Source of the DNA: JANXAZ01 sp964504655
GTDB lineage: Bacteria; Pseudomonadota; Alphaproteobacteria; Geminicoccales; Geminicoccaceae
Direction: 5' to 3'
NCBI GenBank assembly: GCA_964504655.1
Contig: CAZDFD010000023.1
Location: 1-50,896 of the forward strand
DNA length: 50,896 bases
Part shown: positions 1 to 8,026 of the stretch, in pieces
Position numbering within the stretch: position 1 is the first letter of the stretch
Layout of the letters: every line of letters begins with the position of its first letter
The notes under the pieces: generated by a model
Told to the model about the DNA's origin: nothing
The model's database searches: none
Seen by the model: the letters and a program-made list of their open reading frames with translations, nothing else
Position numbers and translations under genes: made by a program

Positions 1-169
1 CGACCCGCCACTCGGCGAGCCAGCCGGGCTCGCCTTTCTTGGCGGACAGGCGGCGGACCACTCCCTCGTCGAGCCCGGGCGCGAACCGATCCTCTTCGAC
101 CGGGGTCACGAACCCGTACTTGTACTCGCCGCCGGTCAAGCCGCGGACGGTGTCGAGCGCGGTCGCCAT
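1..169 (-). CDS. sufB: SufB, Fe-S cluster assembly scaffold (N-terminal fragment, cut by window edge)
   Basis: Only the first 56 or so codons are present; the gene continues beyond the left edge. The N-terminus reads MATALDTVRGLTGGEYKYGF and continues to an SAKKGEPGWLAEWR stretch, which matches the conserved N-terminal SufB pattern of a YKYGF motif followed by SAKK-(N/G)EP-W. SufB is the scaffold of the SufBCD complex that builds Fe-S clusters in the cytoplasm. The ATG overlaps the stop codon of the upstream Rrf2-type regulator as ATGA, so regulator and suf operon are translationally coupled, a common arrangement for an autoregulated suf operon. The rest of the operon is not visible. The identification rests on this short segment and on the regulator next to it. 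Confidence 0.85.
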   Translation of the reverse strand, partial: MATALDTVRGLTGGEYKYGFVTPVEEDRFAPGLDEGVVRRLSAKKGEPGWLAEWRV

Positions 170-663
170 CAGCCTGCTCCGATCGGCGCGCCGGCCGCCT
201 CGGCCGGGGGCCGCGCCGGGCCACGGTCCAGTTCGCGCGGTGCCCGGAACGCCTCGGGGATCGCCTGCGCCATGTCGGCGAGCGAGATCCCGGCGAGCGC
301 GTCGCGAATCGCCCGGTTGATCCGCTGCCAGTTGGCGCGCGCCGGGCAGAGCCGTTCGATTCCGCATTCACCCGTCGTCGGGTCGACGCAGCTCGTGAGA
401 GCGATCGGTCCGTCCAGCGCCTCGATCACCTCGGCCACGGTGATCGCCGTGGCCGGCCGGGCCAGCGCGTAGCCGCCGTGCGCCCCGCGCAGCGACGTCA
501 AGAGCTCCGCACGAGTGAGGAGCTTCAAGACCTTGCCGGTCATCGCGGTCGACACCGACGTGGTCCCGGCCAGCGTCGAGGCCGGCAACGCCCGGCCCGG
601 CTCGCGCGCTAGCCGGGTCAAGATCACGATCCCGTAGTCGGACAGACGGCTGAGCCTGATCAC
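169..663 (-). CDS. Rrf2/IscR-family Fe-S assembly regulator
   Basis: A 164-residue protein with the usual Rrf2 layout: an N-terminal winged helix (MIRLSRLSDYGI, then KVLKLL and the LRGAHGGY wing) and three cysteines, C92, C100 and C106, positioned like the [2Fe-2S] ligands of IscR. The spacing is C-x7-C-x5-C, slightly different from the C-x5-C-x5-C of E. coli IscR. Proteins of this kind repress suf or isc genes when cluster-loaded. It is the first gene of the suf operon and overlaps sufB by ATGA. It most resembles the SUF-system regulator branch, so no symbol is assigned. A palindrome in the candidate promoter upstream (690-718) is a plausible autoregulatory operator. The last 50 or so residues are Pro/Ala/Arg-rich and probably disordered. 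Confidence 0.88.
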   Translation of the reverse strand: MIRLSRLSDYGIVILTRLAREPGRALPASTLAGTTSVSTAMTGKVLKLLTRAELLTSLRGAHGGYALARPATAITVAEVIEALDGPIALTSCVDPTTGECGIERLCPARANWQRINRAIRDALAGISLADMAQAIPEAFRAPRELDRGPARPPAEAAGAPIGAG

Positions 664-689
664 GCGACGCCCTCGCGACTGACGAGCCC

Positions 690-718
690 GAATTAGAACC
701 GAGCCGGTTCCATTTCAA
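690..718 (-). promoter_or_regulatory. Candidate promoter and palindromic operator of the Rrf2 regulator-suf operon
   Basis: On the minus strand a TTGAAA (718-713) is followed by a perfect six-base inverted repeat, GAACCG-AGC-CGGTTC (696-710), and then TCTAAT (697-692) or TAATTC (695-690). The spacer is 15 bases for TCTAAT, which fits the -10 consensus well but is short, or 17 bases for TAATTC, which fits it poorly. The patch is clearly more AT-rich than its surroundings and lies 27-55 bases before the regulator start codon. A dyad between -35 and -10 is a classic place for an autorepressor to bind, but nothing here proves which protein binds. Confidence 0.5.
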
Positions 719-745
719 GGAGGCCCGGCCCCGCGACGGCGGCCG

Positions 746-761
746 TCAACCCTTCGTTAAC
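746..761 (+). promoter_or_regulatory. CtrA-like box upstream of the membrane-protein gene
   Basis: TCAA-N7-TTAAC lies 55 bases before the ATG at 816. The alphaproteobacterial cell-cycle regulator CtrA recognises TTAA-N7-TTAA(C), so this is one mismatch from the full site. In DNA this GC-rich a TTAAC half-site is uncommon by chance, but one site is weak evidence. Confidence 0.3.
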
Positions 762-815
762 CCTGGCGCGCGACACTCGGCCGCGACGGAGCGGTCCAGC
801 CGGGGAGCGTGCACG

Positions 816-1691
816 ATGGCGGAGGCGGCGCTGGGGGGGCGGTTGCGCTGGGGCAGGCTGGCGGCGCTCGGCCCGCCGCCGATCACGCTTCTGGGGCTCA
901 CTGCGCTCGGGCTCGGCCCGCCGGCAGCCGGCACTGGGCTCGGCGGTCTTCTGGTCGGGCTGGCCCCGCTCGTGGCGCTCGAGCGGCTCGTACCGGCCCT
1001 CGCGGCCGCGGCCCTCGCGCCACGCCGGCCGCCGGCCCTGGACAGCGTGACGGCGACGCTCGCGCTCGTGGCCGCGGCGCTCGTCCACCCGGGCCTGGTG
1101 CCGATCGCTCTCCTGGTCGCCGCCAGCCTCCTGGTCCGCGAGCGCAGCCGGTCGACCATGGTCGGCGCGCTCGCCACGGCGCTCGCGGCGGGGCTCGCCG
1201 TCGAGGCGGGCTCCCTTCTTCTCGGCGGCGAGCGCGACCTTCTGCCGCCCGCGACCGTGGGTGCGCTCGTGCTTTTCGAGCGCCTCCTGCGCGCCGAACG
1301 GAACGAGGACCGCCGAGCCGGCGGGCTCGATCCGGCCTGGCTCGCGCCGATGCGCCTCGCGGCCTTCTGCCTCGCCCTGGCGCTGGCACTGGCGCTCGCG
1401 ACCGAACGCGGCCTGCTGGGGCCCGAGCCTAGCCCCTGGGCGGTTCTCACAGTGCCCCTTCTGGCGGCGGTGCTGTTCGCCCGGCTCGAAGCGGCCGGCC
1501 GGGTGCGGCCGGCACGGCGCCGCCCCGAGGTCGGGCCGACACCGGCTCACCACCCGATCCGCTCCGTCACCTCCGGTCTCTGGTCGGGGCTCATGGTCCG
1601 GGTGCTCCAGACCCTCGATCAGAGGTCGGGCGACCGAGCCCTGCGACCAGCCCGCGCCAGGCGAGCCTCCGATGCTCGAGATCGACCGTGA
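816..1691 (+). CDS. Unrecognised multi-pass membrane protein
   Basis: A 291-residue protein that I cannot assign to a family. Hydrophobic stretches lie near residues 15-37, 41-65, 78-107, 115-137, 178-197 and 207-225, giving about five to seven membrane segments; the last 65 or so residues are Arg-rich and probably cytoplasmic. Third codon positions are almost all G or C across the hydrophobic part, as in neighbouring genes, whereas the opposite strand gives only Arg-rich low-complexity reading frames, so this strand is the coding one. A GGGAG at 801-805 precedes the ATG at a reasonable distance. The 3' end runs about 100 bases into the convergent hydrolase gene (1591-2535), so one of the two C-termini may be non-functional extension. 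It stands alone on the plus strand, divergent from the suf regulator. Confidence 0.6.
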   Translation: MAEAALGGRLRWGRLAALGPPPITLLGLTALGLGPPAAGTGLGGLLVGLAPLVALERLVPALAAAALAPRRPPALDSVTATLALVAAALVHPGLVPIALLVAASLLVRERSRSTMVGALATALAAGLAVEAGSLLLGGERDLLPPATVGALVLFERLLRAERNEDRRAGGLDPAWLAPMRLAAFCLALALALALATERGLLGPEPSPWAVLTVPLLAAVLFARLEAAGRVRPARRRPEVGPTPAHHPIRSVTSGLWSGLMVRVLQTLDQRSGDRALRPARARRASDARDRP

Positions 1692-2535
1692 GCAAGTCCT
1701 CGCCCACGATCACGGGGCCGGCGAAGCCACGGGCCGCCTCGGCCGCCAGCGCCGAAGGGTCGGCCTCAGGCGGCACGATGTGGGTCAGGAGCAACGCTGA
1801 CGCGCCGGCCTCGGCGGCGATCGGGCCGACCTCCTCGAGGGCCGTGTGGTAGCTCGCCACCGCCATGATCGTGGCGGCGTCGCGGACGCCCGGCACGACC
1901 GGCATGGCCGCGTGCACGAACACCTCGTGGATCAGAAGATCGCAGCCCCGCGCCGCCGCGATCAGGGCCTCCGAGCGGCGGGTGTCGCCGCTCGTCGCGA
2001 GGACCCGTCCGCCGGCTCGGAACACGAAGCCGAAGGCGGGCTCCACCGGGCGGTGGTCGACCGCCACGACCTCGACCTCGAGTCCCGGGAGGGCGAGCCG
2101 TCGGCCGGCCTCGATCGGCTCGACCTCGAGGCCGAATCCCGCCGGGTTGGGCCGCCGCTCGAAGGCCAAGCGCTGGGCCCGCTCCTCGGCCCAGGCGGCC
2201 TCGAGGCCGCGCGCCAGCCGTTCGACCGCCGGATCGGCCAGGAGCCGCAACGGCCGTGAGCGACCCTGATGCCAGCCGCCCACCACGAGCGTCCAGAGGT
2301 CGGCCAGATGGTCGCTGTGCAGATGGCTCGCCAGAACGGCGTCGAGATCGGCGATCCGCACGCCGCCCTCGGCCAGCCGCTGCGCCACGCCGTGACCGCA
2401 GTCCACCAGCACCCGGGTGCCGCCCGCCTCGACCAGGAGACCGGCGCCGGCCCGGCGCGGATGCAGCGCCGGGCAGCCGGTGCCGAGCAGCGTCACCCGC
2501 ACGGCCGGCTCCGCGCAGCGGCGACGGCCGTCCAT
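1591..2535 (-). CDS. Metallo-beta-lactamase-fold hydrolase (RNase Z/arylsulfatase-like)
   Basis: A 314-residue protein starting VTLLGTGCPALHPRRAGAG, the glycine-rich opening of the RNase Z/ElaC branch of MBL-fold enzymes, followed by VDCGHG, the zinc-binding HLHSDH motif near residue 97, a TSGDTRRSE segment carrying the bridging aspartate, and a late LLLTHIVPP histidine. These are the expected ligands of a dinuclear zinc site. The substrate cannot be inferred: the family includes tRNA 3' processing enzymes, arylsulfatases and phosphodiesterases, and the lack of a long exosite arm argues against true RNase Z. The ATG at 2535 is used; a GTG shortly inside is an alternative. The C-terminal 30 or so residues overlap the convergent membrane-protein gene. 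Confidence 0.82.
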   Translation of the reverse strand: MDGRRRCAEPAVRVTLLGTGCPALHPRRAGAGLLVEAGGTRVLVDCGHGVAQRLAEGGVRIADLDAVLASHLHSDHLADLWTLVVGGWHQGRSRPLRLLADPAVERLARGLEAAWAEERAQRLAFERRPNPAGFGLEVEPIEAGRRLALPGLEVEVVAVDHRPVEPAFGFVFRAGGRVLATSGDTRRSEALIAAARGCDLLIHEVFVHAAMPVVPGVRDAATIMAVASYHTALEEVGPIAAEAGASALLLTHIVPPEADPSALAAEAARGFAGPVIVGEDLLTVDLEHRRLAWRGLVAGLGRPTSDRGSGAPGP

Positions 2536-2595
2536 CCGTGGATCGCGCTCGATCCTGGCGCCGGCGCGAGCCGGACCGGGCGATCGACGATCATC

Positions 2596-2862
2596 TCAGC
2601 GGCCGGTCAGGCGGCGAAGCCTCACCGCGATCCGGTCCATCCAGCGCTGGGCGAGCTCTTCGGCCGCGACCACCGTCCGGGCGATCACGGGATAGCGGGT
2701 CTTCAGCCGGGTCAACAGCCGCTCGGCCCAGGGGGCATGACGGGAAAGGATCAACAGGCCCACCGTGATGAACAGCACGCCCTGGAGGATCGGCAGGAAC
2801 AGGCCGAGCACGCCGAGCACGAGGAAGCCGTAGCCGAGCCCCAGCATCGCCAGTCTGGTCAT
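2596..2862 (-). CDS. Small two-helix membrane protein, DUF454/PGPGW-like
   Basis: An 88-residue protein starting MTRLAMLGLGYGFLVLGVLG, with two hydrophobic segments (about residues 3-22 and 24-40) around a FLPILQG turn, then LLILSRHAPWAERLL and a basic amphipathic tail. The pattern resembles YbaN/DUF454 and PGPGW small inner-membrane proteins, whose role is poorly known. The ATG overlaps the ligA stop codon as ATGA, which selects this start over a codon eight residues upstream and implies co-translation with ligA. The family call is from pattern only. Confidence 0.65.
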   Translation of the reverse strand: MTRLAMLGLGYGFLVLGVLGLFLPILQGVLFITVGLLILSRHAPWAERLLTRLKTRYPVIARTVVAAEELAQRWMDRIAVRLRRLTGR

Positions 2863-4961
2863 GCGCCACCCGCGAGCTCCAGCCACCTAGCCTCGTCGAT
2901 CGCCTCGACCCCGAGCTCCCGTGCCCGGCCGAGCTTGGAGCCCGCGTCGGCACCCGCCACCACGAGGTCGGTTGCGCGCGAGACCGAACCCGCCACCTTG
3001 GCTCCGAGCGCTTCGGCGCGCGCCTTGGCCTCGGCCCGCGTCATATGGGTGAGCGTGCCGGTGAAGACCACCGTCTTGCCGGCCAGAGGCGAGGCGGCCA
3101 CGCGCGGTGCCTCGACCGGCAGGACCGCGAGCTCCGCCGCGAGTCGATCGGCCGCCGAGCGGTTGTGCGGCTCGGTGAAGAACTCGGCGAGCGAGTCGAC
3201 CACGACCGGGCCGATCCCGTCGATCGTGAGGAGATCCTCGCGGGCGGCCGAATCGCCCGTGGCGAGCCGGTCCATGGCGGCGCGGAAGCGGGGCCAGTCC
3301 CCATAGTGGCGGGCCAGGAGCTTGGCCGTGACCTCGCCCACGAAACGGATGCCGAGGGCGTGGAGGACCCGGTCGAGCGGCAAGCTGCGGCGTCCTTCGA
3401 TCGCCGCGAGGAGGTTCTCGATTTTCTTCCGACCCCAACCCTCGAGCGTCTCGAGCCGGGCCAATCGGTCGGCGTCGCGGGGTAGGGTGAAGAGATCGGC
3501 CGGCTCGCGGATCAGGCCCGCCTCGTGCAGCTGCGGGATCTGCTTCCTGCCGAGCCCCTCGATGTCGAAGGCGGCGCGGCTCACCAGATGCTCGAGCCGC
3601 GCCTCGACCTGGGCCGGGCAGACGAGACCTCCCGTGCACCGCCAGATCGCCGCCCCCGGCTCGCGCACGGCGACCGCGCCGCACACCGGGCAGCGATCCG
3701 GAAAGCGGAACGGCGCGCTTTCGGGCGCACGCCGCTCTGCCACGACCGACACGACCTGCGGGATGACGTCGCCTGCCCGTTCGACGATCACCGTGTCGCC
3801 GACCCGGATGTCGCGCTCCGCGATGTAGTCCTCGTTGTGCAGCGTCGCCCGGCCGACCATCACCCCGCCCACGGTCACGGGCTCGAGCTCGGCCACGGGC
3901 GTCAGCGCCCCGGTGCGGCCGACCTGCACGGTGATCGCCCGGATCCGCGTGGTCGCTCGCTGGGCCGGGAACTTGTGCGCGATCGCCCAGCGCGGCGCCC
4001 GGCCGACGAAGCCGAGCCGCTCCTGCAGGTCGATGCGGTCGACCTTGTCGACGACGCCGTCGATGTCGAAGGCGAGCTCGAACCGCCGGGTCTCGAGCCG
4101 GTGCTGGTAGGCGGCCAGTTCGGCGATGTCGCGGCAGCGCTCGACGAGCGGTCCGACGCGGAAGCCGAGCGGGCCGAGCCCCTGCAGGAACTCGAAATAG
4201 CTGCCGCGGATCGGCGGATCGGCCTCGCCCCAGCCGTGCGGTAGGAACCGCAGCCGCCGGCTCGCGGTGATCCGGCTGTCGAGCTGGCGCAGGGAGCCGG
4301 CGGCGGCGTTGCGCGGATTGGCGAAGATGGGCTCGCCGGTCTCACCCCGGCGGGCGTTCAAGGCCTCGAAGTCGGCCCGCTCCATGTAGACCTCGCCTCG
4401 GACCTCAAGGAGCGGCGGCGGGGCCTCGGCCAAGAGGCGCTGGGGGATGTCCCGAATCGTGCGGACGTTGGCGGTGACGTCCTCGCCCTCGAACCCGTCG
4501 CCACGGGTGGCACCCTGGACCAGGAGCCCGCGCTCGTAGCGGAGGGAGCAGGAGAGCCCGTCGATCTTCGGCTCGGCCACGAACTCGAGCGGCGCGTCCG
4601 CGGCCATGCCCAGGAAGCGTCGAATGCGGGCCACGAACTCGGCGACCTCGCCGTCGCTGTTGGCGTTGTCGAGGGTGAGCATCGGCACGGCGTGGCGAAC
4701 CTTGCCGAAGGCCTCGACGGGCGGCGCGCCGATCCGGAACGACGGGCTGTCGGGCCGCACGAGGTCGGGGAAGCGCGCCTCGATCGCGGCGTTGCGGGCA
4801 CGCAGCGCGTCGTACTCGGCGTCCGAGATCTCGGGTGCCGCCTCCTGGTAGTAGAGGCGATCGTGGCGGGCGATCGCGGCAGCGAGCCAGGCGAGCTCGG
4901 CCGCGGCCCGCTCGCGCGAGAGCTGCTCGACCGGGACGGCCAGGCTCGGCGGGCGCCGCAT
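2859..4961 (-). CDS. ligA: NAD+-dependent DNA ligase LigA
   Basis: A 700-residue protein of normal LigA length. The adenylation domain has the AEPKIDGLSCSLRYERG motif with the catalytic lysine (KxDG), preceded by the Ia-type YYQEAAPEISDAEYD NAD+-binding segment. An OB-fold region follows, then a four-cysteine zinc finger (CPVC, C of WRC, and CPAQ), helix-hairpin-helix repeats (DIEGLG, LGIRFVG, IDGIGP) and a C-terminal BRCT domain (LAGKTVVFTGTLTHMTR). It seals nicks at Okazaki fragments and repair sites. It directly follows recN with no spacer (recN stop codon abuts the ATG) and overlaps the small membrane-protein gene, so bamD-recN-ligA-small ORF form one transcription unit, typical of alphaproteobacteria. 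Confidence 0.97.
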   Translation of the reverse strand: MRRPPSLAVPVEQLSRERAAAELAWLAAAIARHDRLYYQEAAPEISDAEYDALRARNAAIEARFPDLVRPDSPSFRIGAPPVEAFGKVRHAVPMLTLDNANSDGEVAEFVARIRRFLGMAADAPLEFVAEPKIDGLSCSLRYERGLLVQGATRGDGFEGEDVTANVRTIRDIPQRLLAEAPPPLLEVRGEVYMERADFEALNARRGETGEPIFANPRNAAAGSLRQLDSRITASRRLRFLPHGWGEADPPIRGSYFEFLQGLGPLGFRVGPLVERCRDIAELAAYQHRLETRRFELAFDIDGVVDKVDRIDLQERLGFVGRAPRWAIAHKFPAQRATTRIRAITVQVGRTGALTPVAELEPVTVGGVMVGRATLHNEDYIAERDIRVGDTVIVERAGDVIPQVVSVVAERRAPESAPFRFPDRCPVCGAVAVREPGAAIWRCTGGLVCPAQVEARLEHLVSRAAFDIEGLGRKQIPQLHEAGLIREPADLFTLPRDADRLARLETLEGWGRKKIENLLAAIEGRRSLPLDRVLHALGIRFVGEVTAKLLARHYGDWPRFRAAMDRLATGDSAAREDLLTIDGIGPVVVDSLAEFFTEPHNRSAADRLAAELAVLPVEAPRVAASPLAGKTVVFTGTLTHMTRAEAKARAEALGAKVAGSVSRATDLVVAGADAGSKLGRARELGVEAIDEARWLELAGGA

Positions 4962-6638
4962 TCAGCCGCGCCCCGCGAGCTCGAGCAGGCTCTGCGCCGC
5001 TGCCCGGGCGGCCTCGGTGATCTCGGCACCGGCCAGCATGCGGGCGATCTCCTGGCGGCGCGCGGCCGGGCCGAGCTGCGCCACCTCGACCCGGGCGCCG
5101 GTCGGCTCGAGGCGTTTCTTGACCGCCAGATGATGGGTGGCGCGTGCGGCCACCTGCGGCGCGTGGGTGACGACCAGCACTTGGCGGTCCCGGGCGAGCC
5201 GCGCCAGTCGCTCGCCCACCGCGTCTGCGGTGGCGCCGCCGATGCCGGCGTCGATCTCGTCGAAGATCAGCGTCGGCGTCGGGTCGAGCCGGGCGAGCAC
5301 GACCTCGAGTGCCAGCATGAGGCGGGCGAGCTCGCCGCCCGAGGCGATCCGGGCGAGCGGGCCAGGGGGCGCACCCGGGTCGGTGGCGACCATGAAGACG
5401 ACTCGCTCGCCCCCTTCGCCCGCCCAGTCGGCCTCCGGCAGCGGCTCCAGGGCGACGCGGAACCGGGCGCGTTCGAGCCTGAGCGGCGCCAGCTCCGCCT
5501 CGACCGCCGTGGCCAGCCGCTCGGCGGCAGCGGCGCGCAGCCCGCTCAGCCGACCTGCGGTCGCCCGGAAGGCGGCCTCGGCCGCGGCCGCGGCGCGCTC
5601 GGCCGCGGCCAGCCCGGCCGCACCGTCCTCGAGCCGGGCGAGCTCCGCCCGGGTCGTTGCCAGCAGTGCCTCGAGCCCGTCGACCGGGACGCGATGCCTC
5701 CGGGCGGCGTCGCGCAGCGCGAACAGGCGGCGCTCGACCTCGTCGAGCCGGTCGCCCTCGGCGTCCGCGTCGGCGCGGAGCGCGGACAGCGCGGCCTCGG
5801 CCTCCTCGAGCTCGAGCCGCGCCCGGTCGAGCGCCTCGAGCGCCCGCGCGCCGGCGGCCTCGGCGAGCTCACGAACCCGGACCAGCCGACGGCTCGCTTG
5901 GACCAGCCGCTCACCGGCGCCGGCGGTGCCGACGAGCGCCTCGTCGAGCGCCGCGAGCAGCCGCTCGCGGCCCTGCAGGCGGGCCCGCGTCTCGGCCAGC
6001 GCCTGTTCCTCGCCGGGCCGCGGGGCCAGGGCCTCCAGCTCGTCGGCGCGGTGGCGCAGCTCCTCGGCGACGCGCGCGCCGCGCTCGAGCTCCTGTGCGA
6101 GAGCGCGACGGCGAGCCTCGGCCTCTCGCCAGGCCTGCCAGGCCGCGCGCAGCTCGGCCAGCACGCCGGCGGCGCCGGCGAACCCGTCGAGCAGTGCCCG
6201 CTGCACCGCCGCGTCGAGCAGGCCTTGGCTGTCGTGCTGGCCGTGCACCGCGACGAGGGTCGTGGCGAGCCGGCGCAGTAGCTGGCCGGCCACCGGGGTA
6301 TCGTCCAGGAAGGCGCGGCTGCGACCGTCGGCAGCGAGGCTCCGCCGCAGCACGAGCTCGGCGCCGGCCTCGGCCCCGCCGTCGAGCCCCTGCTCGGCCA
6401 GGAGGGCGCGGGCGGGGTGGTCGGGCGGTGGCGCAAAGCTCGCCGCGACCACGCCCTGCGCCGCGCCGCGGCGGACCAGCTCGCGCCCGGCGCGGCCGCC
6501 GAGCGCCAGGCCCAGGGCGTCGAGCACGATCGACTTGCCGGCGCCGGTCTCGCCGGTCAGCACGGTCAGGCCCGGCCCGAACTCGAGGTCGAGCCGCTCG
6601 ATCAGCACGATGTCGCGGATCGAGAGGCCGGTCAGCAT
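4962..6638 (-). CDS. recN: DNA repair protein RecN
   Basis: A 558-residue SMC-like ATPase used in double-strand-break repair. The N-terminus MLTGLSIRDIVLIERLDLEF leads into Walker A GETGAGKS near residue 35. A long Ala/Leu/Glu/Arg-rich coiled-coil centre follows, then the ABC signature region ASGGELARLMLALEVVL and Walker B LIFDEIDAGIGG, ending with a VVTHAPQVAA switch. All ATPase motifs are intact. It lies 4 bases after bamD and abuts ligA. The coiled coil is unusually rich in Ala and Arg because of genome GC pressure. Confidence 0.96.
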   Translation of the reverse strand: MLTGLSIRDIVLIERLDLEFGPGLTVLTGETGAGKSIVLDALGLALGGRAGRELVRRGAAQGVVAASFAPPPDHPARALLAEQGLDGGAEAGAELVLRRSLAADGRSRAFLDDTPVAGQLLRRLATTLVAVHGQHDSQGLLDAAVQRALLDGFAGAAGVLAELRAAWQAWREAEARRRALAQELERGARVAEELRHRADELEALAPRPGEEQALAETRARLQGRERLLAALDEALVGTAGAGERLVQASRRLVRVRELAEAAGARALEALDRARLELEEAEAALSALRADADAEGDRLDEVERRLFALRDAARRHRVPVDGLEALLATTRAELARLEDGAAGLAAAERAAAAAEAAFRATAGRLSGLRAAAAERLATAVEAELAPLRLERARFRVALEPLPEADWAGEGGERVVFMVATDPGAPPGPLARIASGGELARLMLALEVVLARLDPTPTLIFDEIDAGIGGATADAVGERLARLARDRQVLVVTHAPQVAARATHHLAVKKRLEPTGARVEVAQLGPAARRQEIARMLAGAEITEAARAAAQSLLELAGRG

Positions 6639-6642
6639 GCGC

Positions 6643-7467
6643 TCAGAACAGCCGCCCGAGCCAGGAGCCCTGGGCGCGCGCGGGCGCGAGCCGCTCGCCC
6701 AGGAGCAGCGCGTAGGAACGCTCGTACCATGGGCTGCCCGGGAAGTTGTAGCCGAGCACGGCGGCGGCGTTCTGCGCCTCCTCGCGCACCCCGAGGGCCA
6801 GGTAGCACTCCGTCAGCCGGTGCAGCGCCTCGGGCACGTGGGTGGTGGTCTGGTAGCTCTCCACCACGGTGCGGAAGCGGTTGATGGCGCCGACATACTG
6901 GCCGCGCTTCTGGTAGTAGCGCCCGATCTCCATGTGCTTGCCGGCGGCGTGGTCGCGGGCGAGGTCCATCTTGAGCCGCGCGTCGCGGGCGTAGTCGGTG
7001 CTCGGGAAGCGGCGAATCAACTCCTCGAACGACTTCATCGCCTCTTCGGTCATCTCCTGGTCGCGCTGCACGTCGGAGATGCGCTCGTAGTAGCTCATGC
7101 CGATCAGATAGTGCGCGTAGGGGGTGTCCGGGTTGCCCGGGTGCAGCTCGATGAAGCGGCGCGCCGCGGCGATCGCCTCCTCGTAATCGTTCGCCTCGTA
7201 GTAGGCGTAGGCCGCCATGAGCTGGCTCCTGACCGCCCATTGCGAGTAGGGGTGCTGACGCTCGACCTCCTCGAAGGCGCGCCCCGCCTCACGAAACTCG
7301 CCCTTGTCGAGCAGGTCCTGGGCGGTGGTGTAGAGCTCGTCGACGGGTCGGTCGGCGTAGGGGTTCTCGCGGTTGCCGCCGCAGGCGAGCGGGGCCAGCA
7401 GAAGCAGCGCCACGAGCGCGGTACGCAGCGGCCAAGGGGCTCGACGCGGCGGGGGGGATGACGGCAT
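6643..7467 (-). CDS. bamD: Outer membrane assembly lipoprotein BamD (ComL)
   Basis: Chosen start MPSSPPPRRAPWPLR gives a 274-residue precursor with a lipoprotein signal ending LLLLAPLAC, so the mature protein begins at the cysteine of LAC-GGNRENPY. Tetratricopeptide-like repeats follow (DKGEFREAGRAFEEVERQHPY, ANDYEEAIAAARRFIELHPG, SFEELIRRFPSTDYA, KRGQYVGAINRFRTVVE), five in all as in BamD. BamD anchors to the outer membrane and works with BamA to fold beta-barrel proteins. A longer reading frame begins 14 codons upstream but would bury the signal peptide. It starts the bamD-recN-ligA unit, which in many relatives follows lpxC; here an unrelated insert lies upstream. Confidence 0.94.
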   Translation of the reverse strand: MPSSPPPRRAPWPLRTALVALLLLAPLACGGNRENPYADRPVDELYTTAQDLLDKGEFREAGRAFEEVERQHPYSQWAVRSQLMAAYAYYEANDYEEAIAAARRFIELHPGNPDTPYAHYLIGMSYYERISDVQRDQEMTEEAMKSFEELIRRFPSTDYARDARLKMDLARDHAAGKHMEIGRYYQKRGQYVGAINRFRTVVESYQTTTHVPEALHRLTECYLALGVREEAQNAAAVLGYNFPGSPWYERSYALLLGERLAPARAQGSWLGRLF

Positions 7468-7642
7468 CAAGACGCGGGTCCTCGCAACGACCGGCAGCCC
7501 GGTCCTCAACCCCAGGGCGTCGCCTTGCCGGGCGACTAACCGCTTGGTAGAGTACGCCGGTCGACCATGGCGCGACCATAGTCAAGAGGCGGGCCGCCCG
7601 GAAGCCGGCTCGCGGTTGCCGCGGAGGCCCGAGCGAGCCGGG

Positions 7643-8017
7643 ATGGATGCCGAGCCTGCGAGCCTCGACCAGCAGATCGGCGAGCGGATCCGGCTGCGCC
7701 GCACCGAACTCGGGCTGACCCAGGACCAGCTCGCGGCTGCGCTCGGGGTCTCCTACCAGCAGGTGCAGAAGTACGAAAACGGCGCCAACCGGATCAGCGC
7801 GGTTCGGCTCTGGCAGATCGGCCGGCGCCTCGAGGTGCCGGTCGGCTGGTTCTTCGACGAGGCCGACGCCGAGGCGGGTGCCGGCGCCGCGGCCGCCCCG
7901 CTCGTCCACGTGCGCGGTGTGCTCGAGGTGGCGCGCGGCTTCGGCGAGCTGCGCTCGGCATCGGTCAAGACCGCACTCGTGAGCCTACTGCGCACGCTCG
8001 CCGAGCGTCGGATCTGA
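7643..8017 (+). CDS. XRE-family helix-turn-helix regulator (PraR-like)
   Basis: A 124-residue protein. Residues 9-65 form an HTH_XRE domain: IGERIRLRRTELGLTQDQLA, then GVSYQQVQKYENGANRIS and LWQIGRRLEVPVGWFFDE. The (Q)QVQKYENG-NR recognition segment and the P-V-x-FF(D/E) end are typical of the alphaproteobacterial PraR-type regulators. The C-terminal half carries a small Ala/Val-rich helix region, perhaps for dimerisation. ATG at 7643 is used; GAGCGAGCC just upstream is only a weak ribosome-binding site. It is divergent from bamD (175-base gap) and convergent with the ParA-like gene, which ends 10 bases away. Its targets are unknown. Confidence 0.8.
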   Translation: MDAEPASLDQQIGERIRLRRTELGLTQDQLAAALGVSYQQVQKYENGANRISAVRLWQIGRRLEVPVGWFFDEADAEAGAGAAAAPLVHVRGVLEVARGFGELRSASVKTALVSLLRTLAERRI

Positions 8018-8026
8018 GCCGCGGGC

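Noticed and set aside
693..1553. Long Arg-rich minus-strand frames opposite the membrane protein
   Set aside because: Low-complexity Arg/Pro/Ala composition typical of shadow frames in GC-rich DNA; the plus strand encodes hydrophobic helices with proper GC3.
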